Below, piece by piece: positions 50,048 through 58,998 of a DNA stretch of 64,000 nucleotides. The DNA lies in contig JAKLIW010000012.1 in NCBI GenBank assembly GCA_022709425.1, forward strand, positions 1-64,000, read 5' to 3'. The first letter of the stretch is position 1, and the number at the start of each line of letters is the position of its first letter. The notes beneath the pieces are model-generated. The model was given only the letters and a program-made list of their open reading frames with translations. It had not been told where the DNA came from and ran no database searches. This DNA comes from a bacterium (GTDB lineage Bacteria; UBP6; UBA1177; JAKLFG01). The translations under genes and the position numbers were made by a program.

Positions 50048-50608
50048 CTAAAGTCCTATTTCGGCGCTCCGTTGCGCCATCCCGTCGCGGGTAAGGGTCA
50101 GCAGTTCTTCGACCCCGATGCCGAACCACCCCTCGGCCGCCTTCATCTGGTCGCGGTTGGCACCCTGCGCGAACCGTTTTTCGGTGAAACGTTTCATCAT
50201 GAATTCGATAGGGACCTCCGCCACTTTTTTGGACGGATGCATCAGGGCGCAGGCGACGATGAAGCCGGTCGCCGGATCGACCGCATACAGGGCGCGGCCC
50301 ATGGCGCTTTCGACCGGTACGTTGCCCGAATGTTCGAGGATGGCGTGCAGGATCTCCTCATCGGTGAAGCCGAGTCCGCGCAATATATCGCCCGACACCT
50401 TTCCGTGGCACGGGAAATCGTCCTTGGTCCGGTCGTAGTCGAGGTCGTGGAGCAGGCCCGCCAGCGCCCAGCGCTCCGCGTCGCCCGCCAGCCGTCCGGC
50501 CATGGCGCGCATACCCGCCTCGACCGCCCAGCAGTGTTTGATGAGATTCTGGTTCGATAGGTGTTCGGCGAGCAGTTCCGCCGCCCGCGTCAGGGTCCAT
50601 TCGCTCAT
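50048..50608 (-). CDS. HD-domain hydrolase
   Basis: A 186-residue HD-domain protein. NLIKHCWAVEAGMRAMAGRL gives the first His, LAGLLHDLDYDRTKDDFP the HD pair, and HAILEHSGN the next conserved His. Length and sequence match the stand-alone HDIG family often annotated as putative hydrolase; the phosphoester substrate is unknown. ATG 50608 has GGGAG upstream. First gene of the rimO operon. Confidence 0.85.
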   Translation of the reverse strand: MSEWTLTRAAELLAEHLSNQNLIKHCWAVEAGMRAMAGRLAGDAERWALAGLLHDLDYDRTKDDFPCHGKVSGDILRGLGFTDEEILHAILEHSGNVPVESAMGRALYAVDPATGFIVACALMHPSKKVAEVPIEFMMKRFTEKRFAQGANRDQMKAAEGWFGIGVEELLTLTRDGMAQRSAEIGL

Positions 50609-50699
50609 CGGGTATCTCCCCGTCAAAGTCCGGCGGAATACTACCGCCGAAGCCGATAAAATCAAGTTTCCAAAGGGGAAACGGAACGCCGGAAAAAAA

Positions 50700-50728
50700 T
50701 TGACTTTGCGGAGCCGTTCTGATAGCGT
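50700..50728 (+). promoter_or_regulatory. Sigma70 promoter for the small-lipoprotein cluster
   Basis: TTGACT (50700-50705), 17-bp spacer, TAGCGT (50723-50728), leaving a leader of about 55 bases before the first lipoprotein gene. Confidence 0.6.
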
Positions 50729-50788
50729 CCCTGCGACTCATTTCTTTCCACTAGGAGTTAACGGGAAACCTTGAGAGGAGGATGCTCC

Positions 50789-51022
50789 ATGAAGAAACTT
50801 TTGGCGATCGGCGTGCTTGCCGCGGCGCTGTGTGGCGCTTGCTCGCACCCGAAATTCATCACCCACATGACCCACCGCGACAGCGACAAGACCTTCAAAG
50901 CGGTGACCTATCAGGATCAGACCTTCGGGACCCCCATTTGGGGCGTCGTGAAGTGCAACATGGCCGAGGATGGCGGGCTGTCGCAGTGCCGCACCATGAC
51001 CATGAACTTCAACTACGAGTAA
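50789..51022 (+). CDS. Small lipoprotein, tandem family member 1
   Basis: A 77-residue lipoprotein (lipobox ALCGAC). The mature 56 residues have two Cys in KCNMAEDGGLSQC, a spacing repeated in the next three genes (C, acidic, Gly, Leu, x, x, C). This shared pattern, with similar length and signal, suggests tandem duplication and divergence. GAGGAG precedes the ATG. No known family is recognised. Confidence 0.75.
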   Translation: MKKLLAIGVLAAALCGACSHPKFITHMTHRDSDKTFKAVTYQDQTFGTPIWGVVKCNMAEDGGLSQCRTMTMNFNYE

Positions 51023-51034
51023 GGGAGGGACGCA

Positions 51035-51307
51035 ATGAAAAAGATCATTATCCTGATCGCTTTTGCGGCGCTCCTGATGACCACGGGCTGCCTCAAGCGT
51101 AATGTCGTTGCCGTCAACGATCATCCCGGTCGTCCGCTGACCATGGTCGAGTCGCTCGACAACTATTGGGCTTTCACTCCCGGCTACGTCATTGGCCAGC
51201 ATTACCGTTTCTGGACCTGCACCGATCAAGGCGACGCTCTTGACTGTAAGGTCGAGTGCGATGGCGAGACCGATCTCGATTGTATCGGTTTCGGTTGGGG
51301 CAAGTAA
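51035..51307 (+). CDS. Small lipoprotein, tandem family member 2
   Basis: A 90-residue lipoprotein (lipobox LMTTGC). The mature region has the Cys pair TCTDQGDALDC and two further Cys (KVECDGETDLDC), possibly a second disulfide. Aromatic residues are frequent (FTPGYVIGQHYRFW). It starts 12 bp after member 1 with an AAGGGAGGGA ribosome site, implying strong translation. Confidence 0.75.
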   Translation: MKKIIILIAFAALLMTTGCLKRNVVAVNDHPGRPLTMVESLDNYWAFTPGYVIGQHYRFWTCTDQGDALDCKVECDGETDLDCIGFGWGK

Positions 51308-51324
51308 GGTAAATGGAGAAAAAA

Positions 51325-51636
51325 ATGAAAAAATACATCGTTCTCGCCATTATGGCGGCGTTCCTCGTGGTCGGCTGCAAGACGCCGAACAGGCTTGTTT
51401 CGAACACCTTCCACGGCACCGACAAGACCGTGAAAGAGATCTACACCCCGGTCGTTCAGGCGGGTGATGTCGGTTCCGCCCTCATGGGCAAAGATGACAA
51501 TGCTGAGTTCTTCAACTACAGCATGCGCGTCTGCAACGTCGATGAACAGGGGAATCTGACCCAGTGTATGGACACCGTCATCCTTGAACATGTCATGCAG
51601 GGTACGCTTTACAACAACTTCGTGTATGGCCGGTAA
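51325..51636 (+). CDS. Small lipoprotein, tandem family member 3
   Basis: A 103-residue lipoprotein (lipobox FLVVGC). Mature residues include NTFHGTDKTVKEIYTPVVQA, similar to the start of member 1 (THRDSDKTFKAVTY), and the Cys pair VCNVDEQGNLTQC. I chose ATG 51325, four codons after another ATG, because TGGAG precedes it. It lies 17 bp after member 2. Confidence 0.75.
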   Translation: MKKYIVLAIMAAFLVVGCKTPNRLVSNTFHGTDKTVKEIYTPVVQAGDVGSALMGKDDNAEFFNYSMRVCNVDEQGNLTQCMDTVILEHVMQGTLYNNFVYGR

Positions 51637-51650
51637 GGGGAGGTAGAACT

Positions 51651-52058
51651 ATGAAAAAGATACTTATTCTCTGCGCGGTCATCGCCCTTGTTCTTGGCGC
51701 CTGCACGGTCGAGAAACGGGTCGTCACCGCGAAGCACAAGGTCAACAATACTTTCTACACTGCCTATTTCGAGTGGGAAGAGACCTATTTCTTCGTATTC
51801 AACTGGTTCCACAATGATCTGTCCAAGATCAAGCGTTGCAACCTGCGCGACGACAACACCCTTGCGTGTATCGATGAGCAGGAGATCCAGACCATTCTGA
51901 ATCCGCAGGTTCATGGCGATGTCGACCGCACCAGCGGCGCCCCTGAGCAGTCGGCGGCCCCTGCTGAAGCGGCTCCGGCTCCTGAAGCGGCCCCCGCTGA
52001 AGAAGCGGCCCCCGCCGAAGCGCCCGCCGAAGCTCCGGCTGAGGCTCCCGCCGAGTAA
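51651..52058 (+). CDS. Small lipoprotein, tandem family member 4, with Ala-Pro-Glu tail
   Basis: A 135-residue lipoprotein (lipobox LVLGAC). The core follows the family plan: VEKRVVTAKHKVNNTFYTAY, then the Cys pair RCNLRDDNTLAC. Unlike its sisters it ends in a tail of about 40 residues of repeated Ala-Pro-Ala-Glu units, which is likely an extended, peptidoglycan- or surface-reaching linker. GGGGAGG precedes the ATG. The strong terminator at 52090 ends the operon. Confidence 0.75.
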   Translation: MKKILILCAVIALVLGACTVEKRVVTAKHKVNNTFYTAYFEWEETYFFVFNWFHNDLSKIKRCNLRDDNTLACIDEQEIQTILNPQVHGDVDRTSGAPEQSAAPAEAAPAPEAAPAEEAAPAEAPAEAPAEAPAE

Positions 52059-52089
52059 TCGCGCGGTAGATACCGATTCCTCATTTTCA

Positions 52090-52117
52090 AGCCCCCGGTC
52101 TTCCGGGGGCTTTTTTT
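52090..52117 (+). terminator. Strong Rho-independent terminator
   Basis: AGCCCCCGG - TCTT - CCGGGGGCT with a seven-T run (52111-52117), 31 bp after the last small lipoprotein. Its right end touches the end of the convergent gene, whose stop codon lies at 52116. Confidence 0.9.
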
Positions 52118-53150
52118 ATTTAATTATCCCCACCGCGTCGAGGTCGAATCCGGCGCTTTCATGGGTCGGGTAGGGGTCGTAGATCGGGCGGCCGCCGCTA
52201 TCGGTCATTGAGCCGTCGCCTTTGACATCGACGATACGGATATGGGTGATCGCCGACAGGTCGACCGTTGCATCCTTCCCGGCAAGCGTCGCAAGGTCGA
52301 ACGGGACGCCCCATCCGGCGCGATACTTCCCGGCAAGGCCGTCGATGAGCGTTGGGTCGAGCGTGCCGTATTCGGATACCGGTCCGGTGCCCAGATAGGT
52401 ACTGTCGAACCGGACGAAGGTAACGCCGTCGCTCGACACCTCAACAAAGGCGAGCTCAAGAAAGTCGTCCGAAAAAGAGTTCTCGAACACGACGATATCG
52501 GGGCCGTCGCCGTCGGTGATCGGCTCATCAAAGGTGAGGGTGATACTGCCGCCGTCGCCAAGTGACACTACTGCGGTGGCGTTCCCTTCGGCCGGGCCGA
52601 GCGCCTTGTCCGTATCCTTCCACGCTTCGGTCAGGTTGTCACCCCACTCGACCGCCGCCACGCCGGTGGCCCATGCAGTAATGTCCGGGTCATCCTTTGC
52701 GACGGCGGGAGAGCCGGTGGTGCCGGCCGCTCCCGCGAAGGTCGTGGGGGTCAGTTTGGTCCACGGATTTCCGTTACATCCCGTGGTGATATCCTCCGGG
52801 TCGGTGCCGGTCGTTGCTTCGGCCTCTGTCGCCGAGTTCTTGTCATAGGCGATCTGGCAGAAGTAGAGGTCGTTGCCGCTCCACACCCAGTCCATTCGGC
52901 TCCATTTGCCGGGGTTGTAGGTGTTCGTTGCGTCGTTCTGCGCGATGACAAAGTCGTCGGCATTGTCGAACTTCGAGATGGTGAACGTGCCCATTGCCGC
53001 CATATCCCATTTCGTCGCGGTTATGACATGAGTGCCGCCGAAATCGTCGCCGTAGGTACCGATGATCTCGAGCGGGTCACTTTTCTTTTCCTCGTCGCCA
53101 CAGGCGCACAGAAAGAGTGTCGTTAACAGAATGCTGAGCAGTTTCTTCAT
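52116..53150 (-). CDS. Surface lipoprotein of the B12 operon
   Basis: A 344-residue lipoprotein (lipobox LFLCACGD). The first half, about residues 28-140, is a beta region; the second begins near residue 165 with [20 protein letters not shown] and [10 protein letters not shown], then [25 protein letters not shown] and [18 protein letters not shown]. That second domain is familiar from cell-surface proteins often found beside TonB-dependent B12 receptors, mainly in Bacteroidetes. Probably a surface-exposed accessory that captures or releases corrinoids. Third gene of the riboswitch operon. Confidence 0.75.
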   Translation of the reverse strand: MKKLLSILLTTLFLCACGDEEKKSDPLEIIGTYGDDFGGTHVITATKWDMAAMGTFTISKFDNADDFVIAQNDATNTYNPGKWSRMDWVWSGNDLYFCQIAYDKNSATEAEATTGTDPEDITTGCNGNPWTKLTPTTFAGAAGTTGSPAVAKDDPDITAWATGVAAVEWGDNLTEAWKDTDKALGPAEGNATAVVSLGDGGSITLTFDEPITDGDGPDIVVFENSFSDDFLELAFVEVSSDGVTFVRFDSTYLGTGPVSEYGTLDPTLIDGLAGKYRAGWGVPFDLATLAGKDATVDLSAITHIRIVDVKGDGSMTDSGGRPIYDPYPTHESAGFDLDAVGIIK

Positions 53151-53160
53151 CAGGTTCCTC

Positions 53161-54402
53161 CTATAGAACGGTTGATGGTTCGTGTATCCAGAGACGAAGC
53201 GCCGCAGGGGCGCCGTCGAAGGGCAGTGTCGTTATCTCTTCGGTCGCGATGTCGAGTGCGTTGAGTCGACTGCGCGGAGAGCCATCCACGAAGATCTGAT
53301 CGAAAAAATAGACTCGTCCGGTGAAGGGGCTCTGATCTATTGGTATCGCCGCGAACGCATTGATGTTGCTCATGATCCTCCGCACCGCACCGTCACGCTC
53401 GAGCACCTGCAAATGTCCCTGCCAGTCACCGTCCATCGCGGTGAAGTAGATGCGGCCGTCGGCGAGTACCGCGAGGTCGCCCATCTTCACATCGAGCGGC
53501 GAATGCTCTTCGGTCGTTTCGTGCAGGATGACGGCCGTTTTGCCGGTGAAGAGGTCGACCCGGACAATGCCGCCGTCGCGTGCCTGATAGGAGCCGGAGC
53601 AGGAGACGAAAAGCTGGTCGGGCGAAAGAAGGGGGTTGACCGCCAGTTTCGAGGTGGGGTCGGCAAGCGGCAGATCGATCGGGTCGAGCGGTGTCCCCTC
53701 GGTGCTATGACGGGCAAGCCGTCCGCCGCGCGAAAGCCAGTCGGGGCCGAGCAGTTGGAGAGCCGTCAGCATCCGGCCGTTCGTCCGCAGAAGCGCCGCA
53801 GGTGCCGGGTCGGTGCCGTCGGGGGCGAAGGCGGCGAGCGGCAGCTCTTCCACCGGCGTCCCGGAGCGGTCGAACAGGAGCAGGCGGTCGTACTGGTTGG
53901 CCGAAACGATGTAGCGCGCCCCGTCCCAGAGCGCGTCGTAGAAATTGACGTAGCGGTCGACCGGCGAGGCGATGGTGGTGAAGCGCGGGTCGCCGCCGCG
54001 CGGCTCGTAGACCCAGACGGTATCGGCGCCGTCGCGGCCGACGACCATGAGGCGGTCGGGTGCGGTTGCCAGCGTCAGGTCGGTCCCTTCGGGGCCGCCC
54101 AGCGGCGTCGGGAAGGTGAGTTCGCGCAGATCGTTCAGCCGTTCACCCGGCGCGATGAGGATGTGGCCGGAACGGGGAGCGTCGTAGCCGCCGGTCGTCG
54201 CGACGACCAGATCGGCGACAACGCAGGAACCGAGATAGGCATGCGTTCCGGCGGGGCAGACGGTATCGTCGTCGGGAACCGTGCTGTCGGTCAAAGCGGT
54301 GTAGTCGGTCGCGGCGGTCATGTCGATATCAGTGGGCAGTTCTGCGAGGTCCGGCGCGCAGGCGATCGGCAGAAAGGCCATGAGGAAGAGTAGCCGTTTC
54401 AT
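53161..54402 (-). CDS. Beta-propeller lipoprotein, BtuG-like
   Basis: A 413-residue lipoprotein (lipobox PIACAP). An Asp/Thr-rich tether (residues 20-48) is followed by a Cys pair and a repetitive all-beta domain of about six or seven blades ([71 protein letters not shown]). Surface beta-propeller lipoproteins partner BtuB in Bacteroides (BtuG) and bind B12 very tightly. It overlaps the receptor gene by four bases, so the same job is likely. Analogy in architecture, not proven homology. Confidence 0.75.
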   Translation of the reverse strand: MKRLLFLMAFLPIACAPDLAELPTDIDMTAATDYTALTDSTVPDDDTVCPAGTHAYLGSCVVADLVVATTGGYDAPRSGHILIAPGERLNDLRELTFPTPLGGPEGTDLTLATAPDRLMVVGRDGADTVWVYEPRGGDPRFTTIASPVDRYVNFYDALWDGARYIVSANQYDRLLLFDRSGTPVEELPLAAFAPDGTDPAPAALLRTNGRMLTALQLLGPDWLSRGGRLARHSTEGTPLDPIDLPLADPTSKLAVNPLLSPDQLFVSCSGSYQARDGGIVRVDLFTGKTAVILHETTEEHSPLDVKMGDLAVLADGRIYFTAMDGDWQGHLQVLERDGAVRRIMSNINAFAAIPIDQSPFTGRVYFFDQIFVDGSPRSRLNALDIATEEITTLPFDGAPAALRLWIHEPSTVL

Positions 54403-56447
54403 ACGCCGCCCCCTCCGATGTCGAGCGCAAGGCCGAGATAGAGCGATACCCCGGCAGTGCCGTACCCTTTCACCAGTTCGTACCGGTCGTCGAAGAGGTT
54501 CTCGATGCGGCCGAAGATGCGGACCGTCGGCGCGGCGCGCACCGACACGGCGAGCGACCCGATGACGGCGGTCGGGAGCGTCACGGTGATCGGCTCGTAC
54601 GGGTAGCGGTATTCGATATCGCGGCGCGGGCCGATGACCGTCACCCCGAGGTTCGCGTTGAAGATCGGATCGGGGTTCCAGTCTATCCAGAAGTTGGCGA
54701 GGTGGGCGGGGCGCCGCAGGACCGGCCGGGTGTCGCGCCAGTCGCGGCCATCGTAGGTGACCACGGCGAAGGCGTCGGTGGCGGTGTAGGTGTAGTTGGC
54801 GGTGATCGTGAGCGTCCGGTGGGGGCGCGCCGAGAGCGCCGTCTCGATGCCCCATGCCGTGAGCCAGCCGAGGTTCTGATAGCGGCCGCAGAGCATCCCG
54901 TCACAGCCGTAGGAGAACTCTATCGCGTTCTGCGTTTCCTGATAAAAGCCGTTCACCTCAAGGAGCAGTTGCCGGTCCCACAGCCGCTGTTCGATACCCC
55001 CGTCGACCGCGAAGGTCTCTTCGGGCCGGAGGAATTCCGATCCGTACTTGCTGTAGAGCTGGAAGAGGGTCGGCGGCTTGAAGGCGCTCCCGGCGCTCGC
55101 CCGCAGAGTCGTGTCGCTCGGGGCGATGAGGTAGGCCGCCTCCACGCTGTAGGTGCCGCGCGGCAGGCTTTTCAGATATTCGCTTTCGAGCAGTACCGGC
55201 GCGCCGGTCGTGTCGAGGGTCGTGTGATGGAGACGGTAGAGGAACAGGTCGAACCGGCCGCCCGCCGTCAGCGTCAGGCCGTCAAGCGGCGTCACGGTGT
55301 CCTGCAGATAGATGCCGAGGTCGAGCGAACTCTTCCGGTCGATAGTAAGGCCGGTGACGGGGCGCGTATGGTCGCTTTTCTGGTCGGCGGCCCCCTGTCC
55401 GGCGGTGAATACGGCGCCGGTCCGGAGGCGGTTGTAGGGGATGGCGGTGATGTCGTTACGCCACGCCGCCTCGATGGTGTCGCCGATAAAAAAGATGCGT
55501 GAAAATCCCCATTCGTCCTGCGGGCCGTTCGGCCGGTCGCGGTCGTCGCAGGAACGGCGGGCAAGCGACAGCTCGAAGGTCTGGTCCCAGCGGCCGTCGA
55601 AGAGCGATCCCTCGGCCGCGATCCGCCCCAGCAGGCGGTCGGAGGAGAAGGTACGGTCGGGGTCGTCGCGCCAGCGCCCCGGGCCGTCGTCGATGTCGGC
55701 ATCGGCGCCGATGTAGCGGATCGCGGAGGTGAGCCGCCACCGGTCGCCCGCCGCGACGCCGAAGCGTCCGGCGAGGGTGAGCGTCCGCGCCCGGTCCTCC
55801 TCGGTGGCGCCGTCACGTTCGGATGCAGCCGAGTAGCCGCCGGTGTCGATATAGGAGGCGTTCAGCGCGTAGTCGCCGTGCGCCGTGCCGCCGCGCAGTC
55901 CCGCCGACAGCCGCAGATGGTTCACCGCGATGTCGCCGGGGGCGAGATCGACCATGCCGCTTTCGGCGGAGAGCGATAGACGGGTCGGACCGCCGCCCCG
56001 CTGCGAAGTGATGAGGACCACGCCGCTCATCGCGTCGGGGCCGTAGAGGACCGCCTGCGGGCCGCGCAGTATCTCAATACGCTCGATGCCGTTGGTCGTG
56101 ATGTCGGAAAGGTCGGCGGCGTTGTCCACCGAGAGCGGGTCGTTGAGCCGCACCCCGTCGAGAAGGACCAGCGCGTGTCCTCCCTTACCACCGCGGATGA
56201 AGAGCGTCGTCAAGCCGCCCGCTCCGCCGGAGGTCGCGACATGGATGCCGGGCGTCTCGCGCAGGAGTTCGGCGATGGTATCTTTCTGTTTCTTCTCTAT
56301 CTGCTTTGCGGTGATGACGGTGTCGGCGCGGGCGGTATCCTCGCCCTCCCGTTTTTCGCTCACGACGGTGCGATACGGCTCTTCGGCAGCATGAAGGGCA
56401 CAAAAGAAGATAATGAGGAATAAGAGAAGCAGGGTACGCACAGGCAT
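54399..56447 (-). CDS. btuB: TonB-dependent cobalamin receptor
   Basis: A 682-residue outer-membrane receptor. After a signal peptide comes the plug at about residues 45-150 (LLRETPGIHV, then FIRGGKGGHALVLLDGVRLN and ERIEILRGPQAVLYG). A 22-strand barrel follows, ending in an aromatic-rich strand ([17 protein letters not shown]). The cobalamin riboswitch just upstream identifies corrinoid as the likely substrate. ATG 56447 has GGAGGGAAG before it. It is followed by two surface lipoproteins in the same operon; inner-membrane btuCDF and tonB are not in this window. Confidence 0.88.
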   Translation of the reverse strand: MPVRTLLLLFLIIFFCALHAAEEPYRTVVSEKREGEDTARADTVITAKQIEKKQKDTIAELLRETPGIHVATSGGAGGLTTLFIRGGKGGHALVLLDGVRLNDPLSVDNAADLSDITTNGIERIEILRGPQAVLYGPDAMSGVVLITSQRGGGPTRLSLSAESGMVDLAPGDIAVNHLRLSAGLRGGTAHGDYALNASYIDTGGYSAASERDGATEEDRARTLTLAGRFGVAAGDRWRLTSAIRYIGADADIDDGPGRWRDDPDRTFSSDRLLGRIAAEGSLFDGRWDQTFELSLARRSCDDRDRPNGPQDEWGFSRIFFIGDTIEAAWRNDITAIPYNRLRTGAVFTAGQGAADQKSDHTRPVTGLTIDRKSSLDLGIYLQDTVTPLDGLTLTAGGRFDLFLYRLHHTTLDTTGAPVLLESEYLKSLPRGTYSVEAAYLIAPSDTTLRASAGSAFKPPTLFQLYSKYGSEFLRPEETFAVDGGIEQRLWDRQLLLEVNGFYQETQNAIEFSYGCDGMLCGRYQNLGWLTAWGIETALSARPHRTLTITANYTYTATDAFAVVTYDGRDWRDTRPVLRRPAHLANFWIDWNPDPIFNANLGVTVIGPRRDIEYRYPYEPITVTLPTAVIGSLAVSVRAAPTVRIFGRIENLFDDRYELVKGYGTAGVSLYLGLALDIGGGGV

Positions 56448-56484
56448 CTTCCCTCCGCGGGGTCGCACTGTTCACGATTCCGCT

Positions 56485-56625
56485 TTCGGATATTCTGGCT
56501 TGCGGTCAACCGGAACGCCGCCCCTTCCCGCCGTTACGGCAGTGGTATATTGCGGCGTCCGTCGCGCTTACAGCTGCGGGACAGCACCGGATTCACACCG
56601 GATTTCCCCGTCTGCGGACACGATG
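56485..56625 (-). ncRNA. Cobalamin riboswitch
   Basis: On the minus strand the order is the classic one: GGGGAAATCCGGTGTGAATC, then CCGGTGCTGTCCCGCAGCTG, CCACTG, GGGAAGG and GCAAGCCAGAATATC, which contains the B12-box-like 3' segment. It sits 38 bp upstream of the receptor start. Adenosylcobalamin binding should shut down translation or transcription of the receptor operon. Confidence 0.93.
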
Positions 56626-56626
56626 G

Positions 56627-56655
56627 TGGATATCATTAAAAGGGGCTGTTGTCAA
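56627..56655 (-). promoter_or_regulatory. Promoter for riboswitch-btuB operon
   Basis: Minus strand TTGACA (56655-56650), 17-bp spacer, TATCCA (56632-56627). Transcription would begin at about 56620, at the 5' edge of the riboswitch. Confidence 0.55.
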
Positions 56656-56694
56656 GCGTGCAAATCAGACTTCCCTGATCGGTGTTGGATAATC

Positions 56695-56712
56695 CGGAAG
56701 TTCGTACTTCCG
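56695..56712. repeat. Short hairpin between btuB promoter and DUF1566 gene
   Basis: CGGAAGT - TCGT - ACTTCCG, a perfect 7-bp stem with four-base loop, 33 bp beyond the end of the DUF1566 gene. It lacks a T-run, so it is at best a weak terminator. Confidence 0.4.
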
Positions 56713-56744
56713 AGAGGGCCTTCTTGCGATAAGTCGTAATGTGT

Positions 56745-57335
56745 TTATAGTGGCCCTCTGACGCAACGCACTATGTTAGCATTGTCCTTATGCGCAAAGC
56801 TTATGCCGGCAGAATCAAAGGATACTGTCCAAATATTCTCACCCCAAAAAACCCCGGAGATAAAGGAAGAAGACCAAAACTGGATACCTCTTCCCTTCCA
56901 TACATCTTTCTGCCAGTAAAATTTGTCTTCACCGGACCCCATACCCTTTGGACAAACGCAGTCAGGATCCACAGGTATCCTAGCCCCGAGGGTATAATAG
57001 CAACTGTCATCATATGATAAGCACGAATCACTTACCCTGCAAGCATCTGTATTGGTCTGGCAACCTACAATAAGCGTTTTGAGTTCGGATATGCTGGGGA
57101 GACGCCAATCATCATACCCGCCGAGAGTAAGATCCTGACAATATTTTACTGCAGAGGCATGCTTTTGTTGTCCCCCATGACCTCTTTGCCATACAAGCTT
57201 AGTGTCGTTGTCAATAACCACATCCTCCTTCACATCGTAATTCACCGTCCTTTCCCGAAGATTCTTCCTTAAATCAATCGTCGCGCAGGAAGCAATCGCC
57301 ATAGAAACAATGATAACTTTGAATGTTGTTTTCAT
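56745..57335 (-). CDS. DUF1566 (Lcl C-terminal type) lipoprotein
   Basis: A 196-residue lipoprotein-like protein (signal with IASCAT). VVIDNDTKLVWQRGHGG, YCQDLTLGGYDDWRLPSISE and FWSSSFISG, with the final VRCVRG, are the DUF1566 pattern, related to FGE-sulfatase/Lcl C-type folds found in adhesins and surface proteins. Cys residues suggest disulfides. It is clearly more AT-rich than its neighbours, which fits recent acquisition. AAGGAGG lies upstream of the ATG. Confidence 0.85.
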   Translation of the reverse strand: MKTTFKVIIVSMAIASCATIDLRKNLRERTVNYDVKEDVVIDNDTKLVWQRGHGGQQKHASAVKYCQDLTLGGYDDWRLPSISELKTLIVGCQTNTDACRVSDSCLSYDDSCYYTLGARIPVDPDCVCPKGMGSGEDKFYWQKDVWKGRGIQFWSSSFISGVFWGENIWTVSFDSAGISFAHKDNANIVRCVRGPL

Positions 57336-57492
57336 GAAATCAACCTCCTTAAGATTTTAGCCGGACATCGCTCGATCCTATCTACCACCAGTCTACTTCC
57401 CGCTCAAGTTAAGAAGTAAAACACCCAATCGTATCAAGCGACTAAGTAATGTCAAGAAAAGGGGGAGAGGGAAGGAGGTGGTCACGGGAATT

Positions 57493-57512
57493 GGGCGCAA
57501 TGAATTGCGCCC
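57493..57512. repeat. Palindromic GGGCGCAAT element
   Basis: GGGCGCAAT - GA - ATTGCGCCC, a perfect 9-bp inverted repeat ten bases beyond the glgA stop, followed by CCTAC. Elements with this core recur in many genomes as dispersed palindromes. It may act as a processing or weak termination hairpin for glgA. Confidence 0.65.
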
Positions 57513-57521
57513 CTACAAAAT

Positions 57522-58988
57522 TCAGACCCGTTTGAGCGTGATCGCCCGTTCGTAGAGGGCGACATAGGCCTTGGCGCTCTCTTCCCAGCTGAAGTCCTTG
57601 GCCATGGCCGAGCGCCGCATCGCGTCGATGTGGACGGGGCGGTCGTACCAAGTGGAAACGGCCCAGCCGACGGTGTCGTAGACGGCGGTCTGCGAGAGGA
57701 CGTTGAACTTGAAACCGGTGCCGGTCCCCGCTTTCTCGTCGTACTGTTCGACCGTATCCTCCAGTCCGCCGGTCGCCCGGACGATGGGGAGGGTGGCGTA
57801 TTTGAGAGAGTATATTTGGTTGAGACCGCACGGCTCGTACTGGGAGGGCATCAGGAAAAAATCGCTACCTGCCTCGATGAGGTGCGACAGTTCGTCGCTG
57901 TAACCGATATAAGAGCCGACCCGGCCGGGATAGCGCGCCGGGAGGGCGCCGTAGTAGGTCTCGAGAAGCTTGTCGCCCGAACCGAGGACGGCGAACTGCA
58001 CCACCATGTCCTTGAGGATGTGATCGAGTACTTGCGCGACCACGTCGAGCCCTTTCTGCGCGACGAAACGGCTGACCACCCCGATGATCGGCAGTTTCGG
58101 ATCGACCGTGAGGCCGAGTGTTTCCTGTAGTAGTTTCTTTGCCGCCGCCTTGCCTTTCATATCGCGGGCCGAATAGCGGGCCGGGAGATGTTTGTCGTTC
58201 TCGGGCGACCAGAGGGCATAATCAACACCGTTCAAGATGCCGGTGTAGCGGTCTCCCTTGTTATTGAGGAACGGCGCCATGCCGCACGACAGCGGGCCGG
58301 AACGGGTCTCTTTGGCGTAGGTCGGGCTCACGGTGTTGACCATCTCGGCGAAGTAGATACCGCCTTTGAGATAGTTCAGTCGACCGTGGTCCTCGAATAT
58401 GTCGGGCTTGAAGTTCTCCAGTTTGAGTCCGGTATAGTCGAGATGCTCCGAGCCGTAGATCCCCTGATAGGCGATGTTGTGTATCGTCAGTACTCCGGCC
58501 GCCTTGGCGAGCAGCGGATCGTTCCAGTGCCAGACCTTGAGATAGGCCATCGTTGAAGCCGCCTGCCAGTCGTGAGCGTGGATGATGTCGGGCATCCAGT
58601 ACATGTCGCGGAGCAATTGCAACGCGGCGCGGCTGAAGAAGGCGAAGCGTTTTGGGTTGTCGGGATAGTCGTTGAACCACGCGTCGTGATAGAGTCCGTC
58701 GCGTTGGAAATACTTGTTATACTCGATGAAATAGACGGTGATGCCGCCGTCACTGTGCGCCTTGTGGACCGCGCACCACTCTAACGTATTGCCCATCCAG
58801 ACGCCGAGTTGCGCCATGAAGGGCTTGATGCCGTGCTTCGCGATGTCGACCGATCCATAGAGCGGCAGGATGATCACGACCTCATGGCCGAGTTTTGAGA
58901 GCGCCTTGGGAAGCGCGCCCACCACATCGGCCAGTCCGCCCGTTTTGGCGAACGGGACACACTCGGAAGAGATCATTGCGATCTTCAT
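57522..58988 (-). CDS. glgA: Glycogen synthase (ADP-glucose)
   Basis: A 488-residue GT5 glycosyltransferase of usual length. KTGGLADVVGALPKAL at residues 15-30 binds ADP-glucose; PDIIHAHDWQAAS and LTIHNIAYQGIYG follow in the N-terminal domain. The C-terminal GT-B domain shows VVSRFVAQKGLDVV and PSQYEPCGLNQ with the catalytic Glu. It extends alpha-1,4-glucan. It is 10 bp after the nitronate-monooxygenase-like gene and the last gene of that operon; no branching enzyme or pyrophosphorylase is in view. Confidence 0.94.
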   Translation of the reverse strand: MKIAMISSECVPFAKTGGLADVVGALPKALSKLGHEVVIILPLYGSVDIAKHGIKPFMAQLGVWMGNTLEWCAVHKAHSDGGITVYFIEYNKYFQRDGLYHDAWFNDYPDNPKRFAFFSRAALQLLRDMYWMPDIIHAHDWQAASTMAYLKVWHWNDPLLAKAAGVLTIHNIAYQGIYGSEHLDYTGLKLENFKPDIFEDHGRLNYLKGGIYFAEMVNTVSPTYAKETRSGPLSCGMAPFLNNKGDRYTGILNGVDYALWSPENDKHLPARYSARDMKGKAAAKKLLQETLGLTVDPKLPIIGVVSRFVAQKGLDVVAQVLDHILKDMVVQFAVLGSGDKLLETYYGALPARYPGRVGSYIGYSDELSHLIEAGSDFFLMPSQYEPCGLNQIYSLKYATLPIVRATGGLEDTVEQYDEKAGTGTGFKFNVLSQTAVYDTVGWAVSTWYDRPVHIDAMRRSAMAKDFSWEESAKAYVALYERAITLKRV

Positions 58989-58998
58989 GACGGTACCT

